A stretch of 64,000 nt of DNA from Apostichopus japonicus (Eukaryota > Echinodermata > Holothuroidea > Aspidochirotida > Stichopodidae). The translations under genes were made by a program, and so were the position numbers. The notes beneath the pieces are model-generated. The model was given only the letters and a program-made list of their open reading frames with translations. It did no database searches and was not told the DNA's origin. Shown one piece after another: positions 23,965 through 38,100 of this stretch (positions within the stretch are counted from its first letter, which is position 1; every line of letters begins with the position of its first letter). The stretch lies in contig NC_092566.1 in NCBI RefSeq assembly GCF_037975245.1, positions 3,660,001-3,724,000 of the forward strand, read 5' to 3'.

Positions 23965-26070
23965 TTTTCAAAATCGGCCATGGGTTTGGTTTTTACACAG
24001 GGAAGACGTAGATTTCGAATAACACATTCGAATCAAACACCTGGGCTTTCGTGTTTACTTTGTTTATACCATTCGCTCCTTCCATTACACAAGGAACCAA
24101 AGATTTGGGGAATTTAAGTACTATTTTATATAGCTACTATCAGTACTTAAAGTGAAGAACTAGCCTCAGGAGTTTGGCATCGACCTTGTTGATAGTGTTA
24201 ATATATAAATCCAACTTGTTAAAACTAATGGACTCTGACAGGTGAAATCTGTATGAAGGCTCTAACATCAGAACAATAATCGTTGTGAAATAAATCTTTT
24301 TTAATCTGAGCGATTGCAAAAGGTTAGGTAATATGGAAGGATGTAGGGATCGTATTGAATGCAGATCACAATCATGGCAGCCAAGTTAATCAATGCCTTA
24401 CGCTACAGCCGTCTGTGTAATTATTACCGAAAGATTTTTGAAAAAGTTAAGAAAGTCAAGAAAGTGTTTAAGATACCCCAGTACAGGTACAGGCTTGTAA
24501 AACCTTGCAAACCATCAGCGGTAGATTTGTGGGAAATTCATAGCTCTTGTAGAAATCCACTGTGCCCCCCCCCCCCAAAACACATTTCAAGGGTACAGTA
24601 AATAAACAGCATGATTTTAACAGGGAATGTAAATGTTTTGAAATAAAAACATATTACCATGGTGATGTCACCTACCACCCACTGTCAGTTTGTGACAATG
24701 AGTATTACAAAAGTAAGCTATCTTCAAACTGAAGAAGCATATCTTAATTTAAAGAAAAGACATTAAGATGGACCTTTTTGTTTTTCAAATATCATTGTTA
24801 AACATTTGGGACTCCACTGTAATACTTTTAAAATTTTGCCGTTGTAAGAATACATTAAAGCTGGCTATACCTTGCCAAACTGAAGATGATTGAACAAACA
24901 TGTACCAAAACTTGGCTGTCCGGACATACTTCTAATAGTCATTGAGACCCATTCCCATCCAACCGACTCTTGCACCCTGGGGGAAGCTGCGGTGTAGTGG
25001 ATTGAATGTCCCCCACCTCCCCCCACTACACCACCAGGTTCAACTCTGCACTAAAACCATTTTAAACCATTAATTATCACTGCATTGCAGTACAGTTGAG
25101 TAAGGTCTCATGTGGATGAGGTATTTCTGAATGCAATTTGGGAAATAGGGCTTGGTTCTGTTCTTTAAATGGTTTTGAAACAAATTCATTCACCGTGGCT
25201 GCACTGCAGTGATGATGAATAGTTGCCTTTGCCTCCTTATGATATGATTATGTGTTGTTTGTTTGTTTTATATTCTCTCCTCTCTTATTTTTGCTGCTGA
25301 ATAATAATCAGTGTGTCATTTGAAAAAGAATTAATTTGATCTAATGGCAAAAGTTTAGCAATGGCTTTAAAAGAATTTGCAATTCATGCTCTTTGATGAA
25401 TGAATAAATTTGTGAGTACTTAAAATATGTTACTCCATAGAAGGTCAATAATAAGTAAAGACTTTGCAGTGTATGTTGTGGTTTTGAAATTATTTAGGCA
25501 TACGTGGCATTCACCTTCAAAATATATTCCTTGATTTCAATGTTCATAATATATGAGGTCAGCCCTTCAGTTCAACCGTATATATATATATATATATCTA
25601 TATCTATATATATATATATCTATATCTATATTTTGTCATTGTGTTAGTTGTTCTGTGATTTCTATCATGAAAATCAGTAAACAGTTAGCTGCATTACCAG
25701 CTTGTGAGGTCATAATTCATCTGGTATCTCAAAGCAAAATGCGGTGCACAGAACTCAAATAACGTCTACGCAAATGCAAATATCTATAACAGAAAATACT
25801 GTGCTATTTTTGGGTATTAAGGGACTGCCAATTTGTAAATCTGTGATTGTTACATTGTCGGAGTTCAGTGAAACTTTCACTTTTCCTTTGACTTTTCTCT
25901 CCATATTTCCAAAGTGATCGTTAGCATCGAGATTGAAATCAAAACAAATCATGTTAATGCTGTCAAACATTTAGGCTCACCATTTGCGAAGAACCCATCT
26001 CCACTACAGAAAGTTAATATTTTTATAAATAGATAAAAGAAAATCATTAAAAATTCAAGCATTTGTATTA
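23965..26070. other. Gene-free stretch downstream of FADD
   Basis: No exon recognised. A (TA)n tract with CTA interruptions lies at 25579-25631 and a C-run at 24566-24576. Confidence 0.5.
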
Positions 26071-26071
26071 A

Positions 26072-26784
26072 AACTCAATGATGTCATAGTTAGACTTGTT
26101 CAAGTCTTCTTCTTTGTTTGTTAAGGTACATTAATGCCTTGTCTGGGAGCTGTCTTTTTGTAACTCAATGATGTCATAGTTAGACTTGTTCAAGTCTTCC
26201 TCTTTGATTAATAGGGTACATTAATACCTTATCTGCAAGCTGTCATTTTGTAACTCAATGATGTCATAGTTAGACTTGTTCAAGTCTTCCTCTTTGATTA
26301 ATAAGGTACATTAATACCTTGTCTGGAAGCTGTCATTTTATTATTCTATGATGTCATAGTTAGACTTGTTCAAGTCTTCCTCTTTGTTTGTTAAGGTACA
26401 TTAATACCTTATCTGGGAGCTGTCATTTTGTAACTCAATGATGTCATAGTTAGACTTGTTCAAGTCTTCCTCTTTGATTAATAGGGTACATTAATACCTT
26501 ATCTGGGAGCTGTCATTTTGTAACTCAATGATGTCATAGTTAGACTTGTTCAAGTCTTCCTCTTTGATTAATAAGGTACATTAATACCTCGTCTGGAAGC
26601 TGTCTTTTTATTACTCTATGATGTCATAGTTAGACTTGTTCAAGTCTTCTTCTTTGTTTGATAAGGTACATTAATGCCTTGTCTGGGAGCTGTCATTTTG
26701 TAACTCAATGATGTCATAGTTAGACTTGTTCAAGTCTTCCTCTTTGATTGGTAAGGTACATTAATACCTTGTCTGGGAGCTGTC
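26072..26784. repeat. 90-bp satellite, eight units in a trimeric higher-order pattern
   Basis: Units start at 26072, 26162, 26252, 26342, 26432, 26522, 26612 and 26702, exactly 90 bp apart. Each contains TGATGTCAT and the hairpin GACTTGTTCAAGTC. Variants recur every third unit: 1, 4 and 7 have CTTTGTTTG; 2 and 5 have GATTAATAGGG; 3 and 6 have GATTAATAAGG and an altered join to the next unit. The array therefore grew as a 270-bp trimer. Confidence 0.92.
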
Positions 26785-27896
26785 GAATGTAGACACTGAA
26801 ATTAATACCATCGTTGAGACATAATAAGAGGTTCAATAGTTTAGATTCAACATTTGTGAATCCCATCGCCCATTACAGATAATAAATTTGTAATAAACAG
26901 GAAAAACCTAAATGAAACATGTGAGGCCTGTTGATGTTATATTTAGGCTTGATCAAGTCTTTAGCAAACTGTGTCAAGAAAACTTAAGTCTACGATATCT
27001 GCCAAATGAAAAAAAAAAATTCTTAGCTGTTTGTATTACGTAGACCAATTATGATGGTCGGGTTTGCTTCTAATTTAATTAATTTTTGCATCATTTTCAC
27101 AACATTCTTTACATAATATAAACTTTTTAAATCATCCCATTGGTCCAGCTATTTCTTGTTATGTCATATACATGCTTCTTTTACAGAAAACTCATTTTAA
27201 ACTCAACTTGACTACTGGGTCTGTAAAAGGTCATCAGTATTGGTCCAAAATATGCTAGATGTCAATTAATGGTCACTCAGATATTGTGCTTGAACTTCCA
27301 GGAGAATTTTACTATTCCTTAACGATATCATTCATCACTAAAATATTAAATTCTCTAATATGAACACACTTTTGTTGGAAAATAAAATTGGGAGAGCGAG
27401 GCTTGCCAACAGTGTGTGTGCCTTGGGAAAAGAGTTGGCAAATTTGGCATGCTAGAATTTATGGCCAAATACAGATGACATTTGAAGGCTTCTAAGTAAG
27501 AGTTATGATACCTTTTAAATCTTGTTTTACTGGACAGAAGAAGAAGAAGTATACTGAAATATATGATGTAATTAAACATCAAACATGGATTTTGTATAAA
27601 TTTGTATTTATTTTTTCATTTCTCATCTCAACAATATCTCCATTGCTTATTCCTAAACAACATCACATTTAACATGCAGACATCAATCAACTCAATCAGG
27701 GTTGTCTTCTGTAATCGGTTGAACGAAAAATGAGCATGTATGGGGCAGGGCTATATAGTGATAGGTAAAATTCGTCTAAAGGCGACTAGACAAGTCTAAC
27801 TGAATAGTGGAAATCCTCTTTTACGTACATAGAAAATTATCAATTAAACATTTTTTCTTAAAAGAGTCTAGCGCCCTCCCTGTTCATGTCTAACTT

Positions 27897-28328
27897 GGGG
27901 TGAAATCAAACCTTGGGGGTGGGTCAGGGTGACCTTTGTGGGGGTCTGACAACACCTTCACGACTGGGAATTTTGTCAGTTTTACACTTTTTGTAATGTA
28001 CATCCATACTACTTCCTTTTGACAAAGTTTGGTGCATGGGCTAGATGGGGTGAAATCAACCCGCCTTTGGGGGTGGGTCAGGGTAAAGTTTGTGGGGGTC
28101 TGACAACACCTTCCCGACCAACAATTTTGTCAGTTTTTCCATTTTTGTAACATACTGCCATGCTACTTCCTTTTGCCAAAGTTTAGTCCATGGGCTAGAT
28201 GGGGTGAAATCAACCCCACTGGGGGTGACTTAGTGTGGGGTCTGACAACCCCTTCCCGACCAGGAATTTTGTCAGTTTTGCCTTTTTTGTAATGTACAGC
28301 CATACTACTTCCTTCTGACAAAGTTTAT
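27897..28328. repeat. 150-bp tandem repeat, nearly three units
   Basis: Units start at 27897, 28047 and 28201, each beginning GGGGTGAAATCAA and containing GGGGGTCTGACAAC and CTACTTCCTT. The third unit is shortened in its G-rich part. The array stops where the GATATC-rich stretch begins. Confidence 0.88.
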
Positions 28329-28330
28329 TT

Positions 28331-28735
28331 AGGATATCTCGAATTGATTTTGAGATATCAAGAAAAAAAAATCGAGATATCCAATTTTGTAATAAAGATA
28401 TCCAAAATTGACTTTCGAGATATCAAGAACACGAATTAGAGAAATTTGAGATATCAATTTTGAATATTATCTAATTCCCGATATCTCTAATTAAAATTTG
28501 GATATCTCGAATTCGAATAAGAGATATCTCGGATTTGGATATCTCGAATTCGAAATTTGGATATCTCTCATTGTGTTCCCGATATCTCTAATTCAATTTT
28601 GGACATATCTTAATTGAGTCCTTGATATCTCGAATTGAATTTCTGATACCTCAAATGTGTTTAATTATTGATATCTGGAAATGAACTCGAGATATCTGGA
28701 CATGAATTCGAGATATCTGAAAATGAATTAGAGAT
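28331..28735. repeat. Island of GATATC palindromes
   Basis: Sixteen GATATC hexamers occur in about 390 bp, most extended to GAGATATC or GATATCTC and often next to GAATTCGA-like sequence, in both orientations. One further copy is at 29047. Spacing varies (about 15-40 bp), so it is not an ordinary tandem array. Expected chance frequency is about one per 4 kb. Confidence 0.85.
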
Positions 28736-31700
28736 AAGATCCTAAGACACATGCGAACACTCTTGAGAGTTTTAAAGAAATGATTGCTAATGTTTTGTAA
28801 TGGTGTATTTACCAGACCTTGATATGTTTTTATCTACTCGTTGTAATTCTATTTCAGTGTTCTTTGTGATTTTATTTTGCGTTTTATTCTTATTTTTAAA
28901 GGTTTATATATGTTCTAAATTTTTTGATTTCTTTAATTGTAAATTATGCTTGAGTGCCTCATGTAAGATAAGCGTTTTATATTGCTAGATGAGTTTTGTC
29001 CTGAAAGTTGAAAAAATAATAAATAAAAATATCCGAAAATGAAGTAGAGATATCTGTAATTGTTGAATAAATGTTAAAATGGCGTTCCATAGGTGCGTTG
29101 TCGGTTCATCCAAACCTGCTTGAACAATACTTCATATTCACTTCGTAAAATTGCTGCAATGTATGTCGTCCTGAGAAGAACAACACTCATACAGAAACGT
29201 GAAGCCCCATGACATATGTTTTGTATATATAGCATTTGCCACATGACCCGTGAACTATTAAGAATCGCGGAGGTTCCGTGGGTGGCCAGAGTCTCATTGT
29301 CATGACAACCTTTCTACAGGCACGTACTCGTTGTATAGTACTAGTAGACCTTTTATAAGCGTAGCGGGTAAAAGATAACCCTCATCGGACAGCTGACACG
29401 TTATGACCATTCACGGCGTCCTCAATTGTCTCGTATTATGATCATGCATAAATAACGTAGCAAGGATAGCTCAAGGTTTTTGTTTCTCTGAAACACCAAA
29501 CTTTATTACTTAGTTGTAAGCCAAGTTGATACTCTGCTCTTTGATGACCTAAAAGTGGTCTAAAATTGTCTCAATTACCGCGTATGTTTGCACCATATGT
29601 TCTCCCAATCATACAGCTCAACTTCAAAGACACCAACAATCAATCCCTATTCGGTAATAACTCTAACAAGATGTTCACCTGTTGCTTTTGGTACTTTCCC
29701 TTAGAGACAACACTCGGACATCGATATGTATGGAACGCAGAAAAGGTCAACGCACGTTTACCCTTTCAGCGTTCCATAGATATGACACCATGTGGTGACC
29801 ACTCCCAGAAGTTACGAGTAGTTTCATTATTGTGGGCCACAAAAGTGCATGTGTGCTAACTTACTACTATATTTGGGGTGAGGTTAGAGGGGGGAGGGGG
29901 GTATACATGATATGGTCTACATAGGTGTGGGCTGCCTGCACAACTGGACTAGGCATAACATAGTTGTGGAGCAGACGGTAGACTCGGTATATTATAGGCC
30001 TGTGAAGCTGATGAACCAAAGTCTGCAACACTGTGTTGGCTACAACGATGCTGGCCAAGCCACTTTTGGCCACATCACCACTGGTGACCACTCCCATCCC
30101 GGATCTAGGCCGGGGCACAGGTTGACCTACCCCCCCCCCCCCCCACCATGCACACTGCTGTGCCACCCCTCCCCCCAACTGCGTCACCACCATGTGTACA
30201 TAAACGAGTAAGGTACAAGACACACGTACTGTTACCCTCCTTAAATTGTGGGGGCATTCCTTAAATGCTGGTCTGGCTATAGGCCACTGCCAGCGTTCCC
30301 TTTGTAGAACGATATGCTACATAGGCATGTTGACGATATACAAATCTGTGTAGGTAGTAAACCGACACTGATTTGTAACCCGTACCAAAATCAAGTGTAG
30401 GATATGATGAACCTTTCCTACATGAATGCAACTGGCTGCGCCTCATATTCGTCGGCTATCAACTGCACAGCCTAGACCACCGTTAACCCCTAGATCAGTT
30501 ACTCAGGCTACAATCTTTCTTTTTTTTGGAAAGTCGATCTATCTCGGTTTGAAGGTGTGTTTATAAAACCTGTTTACGTATCTTCGTTCGGGTCATCTTC
30601 AAGGTTACACGCGTCTTTCGTCAATGCCAGATTACACAGTGGCGACTACAGTACCAAGAACACTGTGTACTTTACCACCAAGATTGATATATATAGGCCC
30701 GTAAGTCACTGACGGTCTCAGCGTGACTTATTATCAAACTTGTGGAACTACTTTGATACATCTTTGTGGCAATGTGCAGTAAATAAAACACGAACTCCCA
30801 ATAAAATCTTCCGTTTCGCATGCGGATTGTTTACTACTTGTTACCTTGGGAAGTGTTTTGCGATGCACAGGGGTTTATCTTTATACCTGCTCTGGACTAT
30901 CGAAGTTAGGATATCATTTTGAGATATTGAAATGTTCACAAAAAAGTGACTTTTATCACACGCAGTCTTACCACGCGACAGAGTGTCTGGTTCAAATGAA
31001 GGACTCTTCAATCATATTTGTTCTTTTTTTTCTTTTGACCTATCCAAACTGAGGACAACTTCTTCGGACACCGTCGGAAGTAGGTCGGTTTCAAATCAAT
31101 AAGAATTTTTCTTTTACTAATGGGATTTTGTAAAAACTTCTTCTTGTGACGTTGTCAGAGACAAAAGAGACAACATACATGCATATATAGAAAACTGATG
31201 AAAGTGTTTTGACAATAAAGCAAGTTTTTATCCGTGGATAGTGATATCATCTGTTTTATCCTTCCAGTTCGGATGATACGCAGTAACAGTTGTCGCCCGT
31301 TTTTTTTCTCCATCAACTCTTCTTCATATACGCAGTTACGGTGTTATAATTAGGCTAGTAATTAGTATCTGTACGGCACTCGTGTTTTGAGCAGCACAAT
31401 TTATACCTTTTTGTAGGGTGCCTTTGATGTGTAGTGATCAATATACAGCTTACGAGGAGCACCATAGGGTTCTGCGTCACAGAGGCCTACATATCCTTTC
31501 CAACAGCAATAGTACGCTTACCCCCTACTAGGCCGGTCTCATCCCGCATTCTAAATTATTTCTCGCAGTTCGAGATAAACCCGCAGTGGTCAGATCCATT
31601 GTTTAGGTTTCCGCTTTGTTAGGCTAATCCTCCCTCATTTTAAGATTGGATTTCGGATAATGATTAACTTTTCTTGTCAACTTTGAGAACTGAAGAACTA

Positions 31701-32050
31701 GAATCCAAAGGATTGTCATTTTGGACGACTGACGCATGTACTGTACGCAAGTGTTGAGGTGACCCAGTGTTTGTTCCATTGAAATAGCGTGTCCTACACA
31801 CTTCCTATCGCAACACCATCGGTATCGCTACATAGCACACAATTGTTGACAAAGAGTGAGGTAATACACGAGAGGAGACTAGGGAAGAGAGTATCCTAAG
31901 ATATTCAAGCTGAAGTTATCACCAATTAACTTTTGCGTACTGGAGTGATCATTAGTAGTATTATTATCATTATAACACCAACTTAATATTGATGATATGT
32001 GGATGCTGCCAGTGTAAATTGGAATATTACGTAATAAATTCAATCGAACA
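28736..32050. other. Gene-free stretch upstream of the mosaic receptor gene
   Basis: No supported exon. A C-run lies at 30130-30143. The promoter of the gene starting at 32051 should be at its right end, but no TATA box or other core element can be assigned with confidence. Confidence 0.45.
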
Positions 32051-32101
32051 ATGGCGCGATCTTCGAACCTCGGAATATACTTGCTGGTGTCTTTGATAGT
32101 G
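32051..32101 (+). CDS. Mosaic gene exon 1: signal peptide
   Basis: The ATG is in strong context (A at -3, G at +4). Seventeen codons encode a short N-region and a hydrophobic core (GIYLLVSLIV), then the donor GTAAGT in phase 0. This is the only good signal-peptide exon upstream of the SRCR exons. Its link to the next exon is by phase only. Confidence 0.65.
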
Positions 32102-35100
32102 GTAAGTCATTTTCATTGTCCCTTTTGTTTTCAAACTCTGTTATACTATTTAGTCCTTCCTGCAGTGTATCGCACCTCTGCGTTGTAGGCTCGTCCACGT
32201 GAGATCCATGTGCGACATTCCATTCTGCTCTGACGGTGTAAATTAAACCACACCGATTGCTAAATGTTATGAACTCATGCGACGTATTTTCCCCCTTATG
32301 TGGAACAACTATAAGATTCGGTCAGAAGGGGGGGGGGGGGGCCTACAATTTATAAAGTAGGAGGGTGTGTGACCCTGGGGTCGTTGAAGCTGACGTCAAT
32401 TACGGGGTCTGGGGCCCTCCGTCAGACCATTACAAAAACGAAAGAAGTAGACGTGCATAAAATGCTGCATTCTGAGGCATATTTGTAGATTATAAATTCG
32501 GTTCGCACACAAGAGTTTGCAATTTTATTTTATCTGAGGCTGAAAATAGGGGGTATAAATCCTAAATCCACTGGATCCGAGACTTGCGTTACATCATGTG
32601 TGTCAATCACACAACCCCCCCCCGCCCCCCTCCTACGTTCCTCTGAGAGTAGCCTGTATAGAGTTTTATCCGGAACAGTTATAAGGCGGTCAGGGACCTT
32701 GACCTATACACAGTACTCATCTTATTAGCTGCGCGCGACGGCTGAAGCAGTGGCGTGCGTAACTACAATAGTTACCCCCCCCCCCCGCCGGATCCTTCTT
32801 CACCCCGTGCAGGGATGCCGTCTTGAGAGAGGTGTCTAAGGGAAGGGGTTGCTCCCACTTCATTTGAGAAATGTTTGTTTATGTACTGTAAGGTGGCTTA
32901 GATGGAAAATGGTGCAAAAACTTGGCAAAGGTTTGAATAGATTATGTTAAGGATTTCTCATTCTCTAGTGAAATGTTTCTTATTTTTTTCTACATTGTTT
33001 GTTCAATTATTCATTTTTTGGCTTATGGCATGGCACTCCCCCTGACTGATACTCGGACGGATCGTCCCCCCCCCCCCCCGCTTAGTACGCCATTGTGTAG
33101 AAATAGCTGCAAGTGCGGATACCGAATGTGATCATACTAATATGATTTTGCTACGATCGAAGATCAACAATGACTGTGTCTTTTTATCAAATAATTTTCC
33201 GACACCGAATTTAGTTTGTCAAGTGTTATAGACTATATACTTGTCATGTGCTATTTTTCCCCAAAGAGAAATTGATAATGAGGTACGTGGGTTCACTCCT
33301 TCAGCTTGGGCCGCCCGATTGGAGCCTTCCATTGGAAACTAGGGGTCGCGGTCAAACAACACCATACCTCCCATTATGCATTTAATGATCAACAGTAGTA
33401 CCACCAAATATGCTAGAAATTCACATAATGGCCACACAGGGGCAGGCCTTATCAAGCCTGTTTCCGAGTTACTGCCAGCCTCAAATAATACCCCTCCCCA
33501 AGTATCCCATATCAACAAGACTTATAATTGTCTTGGAATGTTGGTTTTTTGTCAATGATCAGAAGTTTAAACAACTTTTGGTGCCAGGTGAAAATACCTA
33601 TACCGGGTTAAGAACCGTTTGTTAATTGGAGGATGTGAAATATACGGTATTCCTCAAATCTGCCACTCAACATGTTCAAAACAGCACGGTTTGAATGCCC
33701 TCTACGGTTCTTTGATGTCTTTGCCCACTCAGTGGATGGGGTGGGTGTGGGATGGGGTGGTCGTTTAGGCGGGGATCCGTTAAGCGTATGAAGAAACTAG
33801 ACCAAAAGCAAAATGCAAAGAAAGACGTGATAAGTTGCGGCTGTCACGCATGCACGAGGAAGGTAAGTTCAGCACCCATGGGGAGTTGTACACCAATATT
33901 TATCAACTTCTGTTTATCAAGCATAATCGACCACATTACTGGTATACGTGCTCATTTGATATCATTTGGTCACTGACTTTAAATTATCCTCCCTAGTGGT
34001 ACCTGGAAACATCTAAGACCACATGGGTTGCAACTCCCTCACAACTTCCTAGACGCTATGTACTAGCTATATGGCCGAACACGAAGACGAAACTTGCAGA
34101 ATAGGTGGAAAATATTGCTCCTCCCTTCGGCTCTGTAAACAACGTCGGCCCATTCCCCTCTCCGTCCTTAATATCCACTCTGGCCTGTTTAAGCATCATG
34201 CCACATCGACGGGTGTACTACAGTACCATGGTTTACGAAGCAATTATCTCTACTCTTCTTCCCTCCAAAAAATTTTCTGGCATACCATTGGTCAGTAGTT
34301 TGTGAAACATGAAAGTGGCCTACCTGAGCTTCGAGATAATATTTCAAACGTATATATTTGAAGTAACTACGGATATCATGCAAATTTGTAATCTTTGCTC
34401 ATTTTAAGTTTTAGTATCATTTTAAAGCAATAGCTTGATGGTTTTCTGCTTTATTCGTTGTTAATGCTCGGGATCGTTTAATCATCGACATCATTATTGC
34501 ATGCTAGGCCTTAAGGACACCACTAACGTAATGCAAATCTAGTACAGTCATATCTATATTGAATGTATATATATGACAGTGATAAAGTTTCTTGTGGAAG
34601 AACGTACAATAGAAAGTTGGTTCCAGATTTAAGTTCAGAAAACATTTTACATTTTCGATTCCCAGATTTCTATGGTATACGGAGAAATAATCCGGCGGCA
34701 TGCACAAGATAAAACAGGTTAGGCTTCGTACTATGTTGCTCTGAATCTAGTTAACAGACTTAACCTTGCCTAGACCTAGCCTAGGATACAACTTCATTTG
34801 GCCTAGCCTGTGCCTAACAATAATTTGTAGCCTTACACCCTAAGTTAGGCTAATTTTTGTACGGCCTAAATCAGTTCATAACTGCAATGTGGGTTAACCT
34901 GTAGCTTATCGTAGCCCTAAAATAAGTAATACATCTCAATTCAACAGAGTCCTAGTTATTTAGCTGTAAAAATTAAAGTGAAGTGGGATTCTTGGCTATA
35001 CCTTTTTGTCTGAAATTAAAATATTATGCCATAACAATTTGAGAAGAATAATGCAAATATACAGCTCAATTAACTATGGTGTCCTTTTACAGGATAAAAA

Positions 35101-38100
35101 CTGCAAATTGGTCACATCAGAAAAACAAAATTTCAAAAATTATTTCTGTGTCACAAGTACTATACAGTATATATGCCTAGAATAGAGCAAGAAACTTCCT
35201 TTTACACTTCAGTTTCAACGAACGCAAAGAACAACATAAAATAAAAACAGTTAGATTTTTGAAGAAGTAGGTCTAAAGTCTTGGTTTCATTTGGACCATA
35301 ATTTTTGCAAACTTTCCAGCCTAGGTTACTTATGAAATATCTATCAAACAGGACATGTGGACTTTAAAGCTTAAGCTGCCATACATCACTACTATAAAAT
35401 AAAATTCTTTATGATTTGTTATGCAAGTCATGGTAAAATCTGTCTACAATTTATAACTTGCCCAAACAACTTATTTCAGTCAATTCAATTTCAAATCATT
35501 TATAACAAAGGAATTAGAGCTTTCATGAGTATGAGAAAACCTATTTATATGTAAATGGATTTAAAATAGATATAAACAACATGTTCAGGATGAATAGTCA
35601 ATTTTATGGTTTATCTTAATTATACACCATTTATTTCCAAGATGTTTTAGCTAAGAGAGAAAAAAGACAGGGACAAAGTTGGTATACTGTTTCCTTTGCG
35701 AGACTTCATAGGGAACTTCGGTCCAGGAGTGGCCGCGATGACGACAACGACGATGACGATGACGATGATGATGAAGATAGTGAGCGAGGAGAGCCTGAAC
35801 GGGTGATCTTCCGTAGAATAGCTGATACAAGAGCAGTTTCAGGTGATAATCTTTTGGTGTTCTAAAATTTTGCTTCTAAGTTTGCAGTTGTTTGCAAGAA
35901 AGATGAAATTAATCATAATCTTCAAATGGTTTTGCAAACAGTTTGGATCATACAAGAGAATTGATAACTACAATATGTTGAACACAAAACTTTCTGTATT
36001 GGAGTACTGTATTGCAGTGGATAACTCAACAGATAGTCCTGCATGGTTTACTGGTTATAACCATCTGCAGGCATCTCTCAGGTAGATCAAGAAAAAGTAG
36101 ATTATGCGTGGCTGGATAAGAGTAATTAACCTAAAGCAAATTTCAGTTTGAAAGTGGGGTGTGTCTTGTCACAATGCTGCAACCAGCTAAATACAATTAG
36201 TGACAATTAGCGTTTCAGTTCTCAGATACTCATACAGTATATATATATATCATTCATTTTCTGTGCTTTTTTTTTCCCCCAGCTACATACCAAATTCGGT
36301 AAGTGTGTTTTTAAAAATTCTTTTTATAAGTGTTATTATTCATTAAGCATACTAATACTGCATATTAGAGTACATACAGAACACAAATGTGACCATATTG
36401 TATCACAGCAATGCATGGAGAAATAAATGTAACTATATATCTTAAGCAAATCCTGGTTACTCTTTTTTTTTTACAAAGATGAAGAAAACAAAGCTGGATG
36501 TGAATTTGTTACACTTTTATTTCGAAAATTAGTAAATGAAAGAAGTAAATGAGCAAATGAAAACTGGTTGGGAAATAATAGACATTGAAATAGAGCAAGT
36601 GTTAAATCACTGGGTTTGTATTAACCCAGAGGTTAGTGATTTTAATCCAGTTATAGCCATTAATTTCTTTACTCTTTTCCATAGAATTCTAGTTGCGAAA
36701 TGTGCATTTTATTGACAAAATCTTCTTTCAAAATTCTTTAAATTAAAGGAAGGAACAGTTATGTGAAAGTGAAAACCATACATATAAGATTAATTTCATA
36801 TGTATTCCACCAAACATGTACTGAACTTGATGACATAATGATTTAATATAATTATGCAAAGGAAATAATAGATGTATACATTTTAATTTACGGCACTTCT
36901 TTTAACGAGAAAGAAGCAAAAGAAAAATTCACTCCACCTACCTGTTACTTTCATATAAAATTAATTGCAATGTTACTCACTATTTGATGGATGTTTGCAC
37001 ATTTTTTTTTTCTTTTTCAATAGGCTTGTTGGAGGAAATACAGATAATGAGGGAAGATTAGAAATAAGGAAGAATTCTGGACCATGGGGAATGGTTTGTG
37101 ATGACAGTTGGACGTTTGAAAATGCATTTGTTGCTTGCAAGATGCTCGGTTACAGGTTTGTACAATGTTCTACTTGTCAACGAACCAGAATGAAAACAAC
37201 ATAGATTTGATTGAAGAGATAGTGAAGTGATACTAAAACACCCTAACAATACAGGGCATCAGTTTTACTGGTTATCTCCTACTGCTTCAAATTCCATATA
37301 TATGATGACAAAATAGTTAATTAAATCTTTGAAATTTTTCCTCATCATTCCTTGTGCATGGATAATTATTGCTAACATTGTTTATCAATAATTAAGTTGA
37401 ATCTTGATCTTTTAATTAGTTGCTAATTAATTTTCATTCGGTGAGAAAGTACAGGATGATACACCACTTTGTATTCACTGTCAATATAGTCACATGTGAT
37501 AAGTGTTCCTAGACTTAGTGAATCAACACAAAATCGCTTGCAAGCTGGCAACATGTCGGAAGTTTCGTAGACTTGGCCAGAAAAGGGGAATCAAGGCTAA
37601 TACCTACTTAAAATACATTCTAAATAAAATAAAACTGTTAGCAAACTGCTTATCCACGAAAATTTATCCATGAAAATATATTCTATCAGAAGTATATATG
37701 CACATAGCAACACATTTAGGGGTAATAGGCCAATAGGGAGAGGACAGGGCCACATGGGATACAATTGGGCTGGGAGGATAGGAGGTTCAGAGGAAAGGAT
37801 ACTGGGGGTCTAATTGATGTGCAACAAACAGTTTGAATGGCAAATAACAAGTACAATAACTTTAATTTAATATTTGCCACGACAACAACCCCTTCTTCAA
37901 GTCTTAGTAATTCTGAAATTATGAAAACCTTTTCTGTTCTTTGTTGATTTCTTGCTTTAGGCAAGATGTGATGGCGTGTGTGTGTTTGTGTGTATGTGAC
38001 AATTGGTGGAGATCAAAGGTCATTTGCAGTCAACATGTAAGTCTAAGTCTGAAAATCTTGTAAACCTGATAACTCAAGAAGTACATCTTTATTGAACTTT

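Noticed and set aside
26072-26784. CRISPR-like array
   Set aside because: The repeats are contiguous 90-bp units without unique spacers, in an animal genome.
29566-29859. 97-codon open frame on the plus strand
   Set aside because: No recognisable domain, no splice or promoter context, and composition like surrounding non-coding DNA.
32748-33095. Candidate miniature transposon with CAGTGGCGT-type ends
   Set aside because: The flanking 8-mers do not match, so insertion cannot be shown.
33752-33862. Possible exon ending at a strong donor (AAG then GTAAGT)
   Set aside because: No acceptor, domain or phase link to the neighbouring exons; kept only as a note in the intron.
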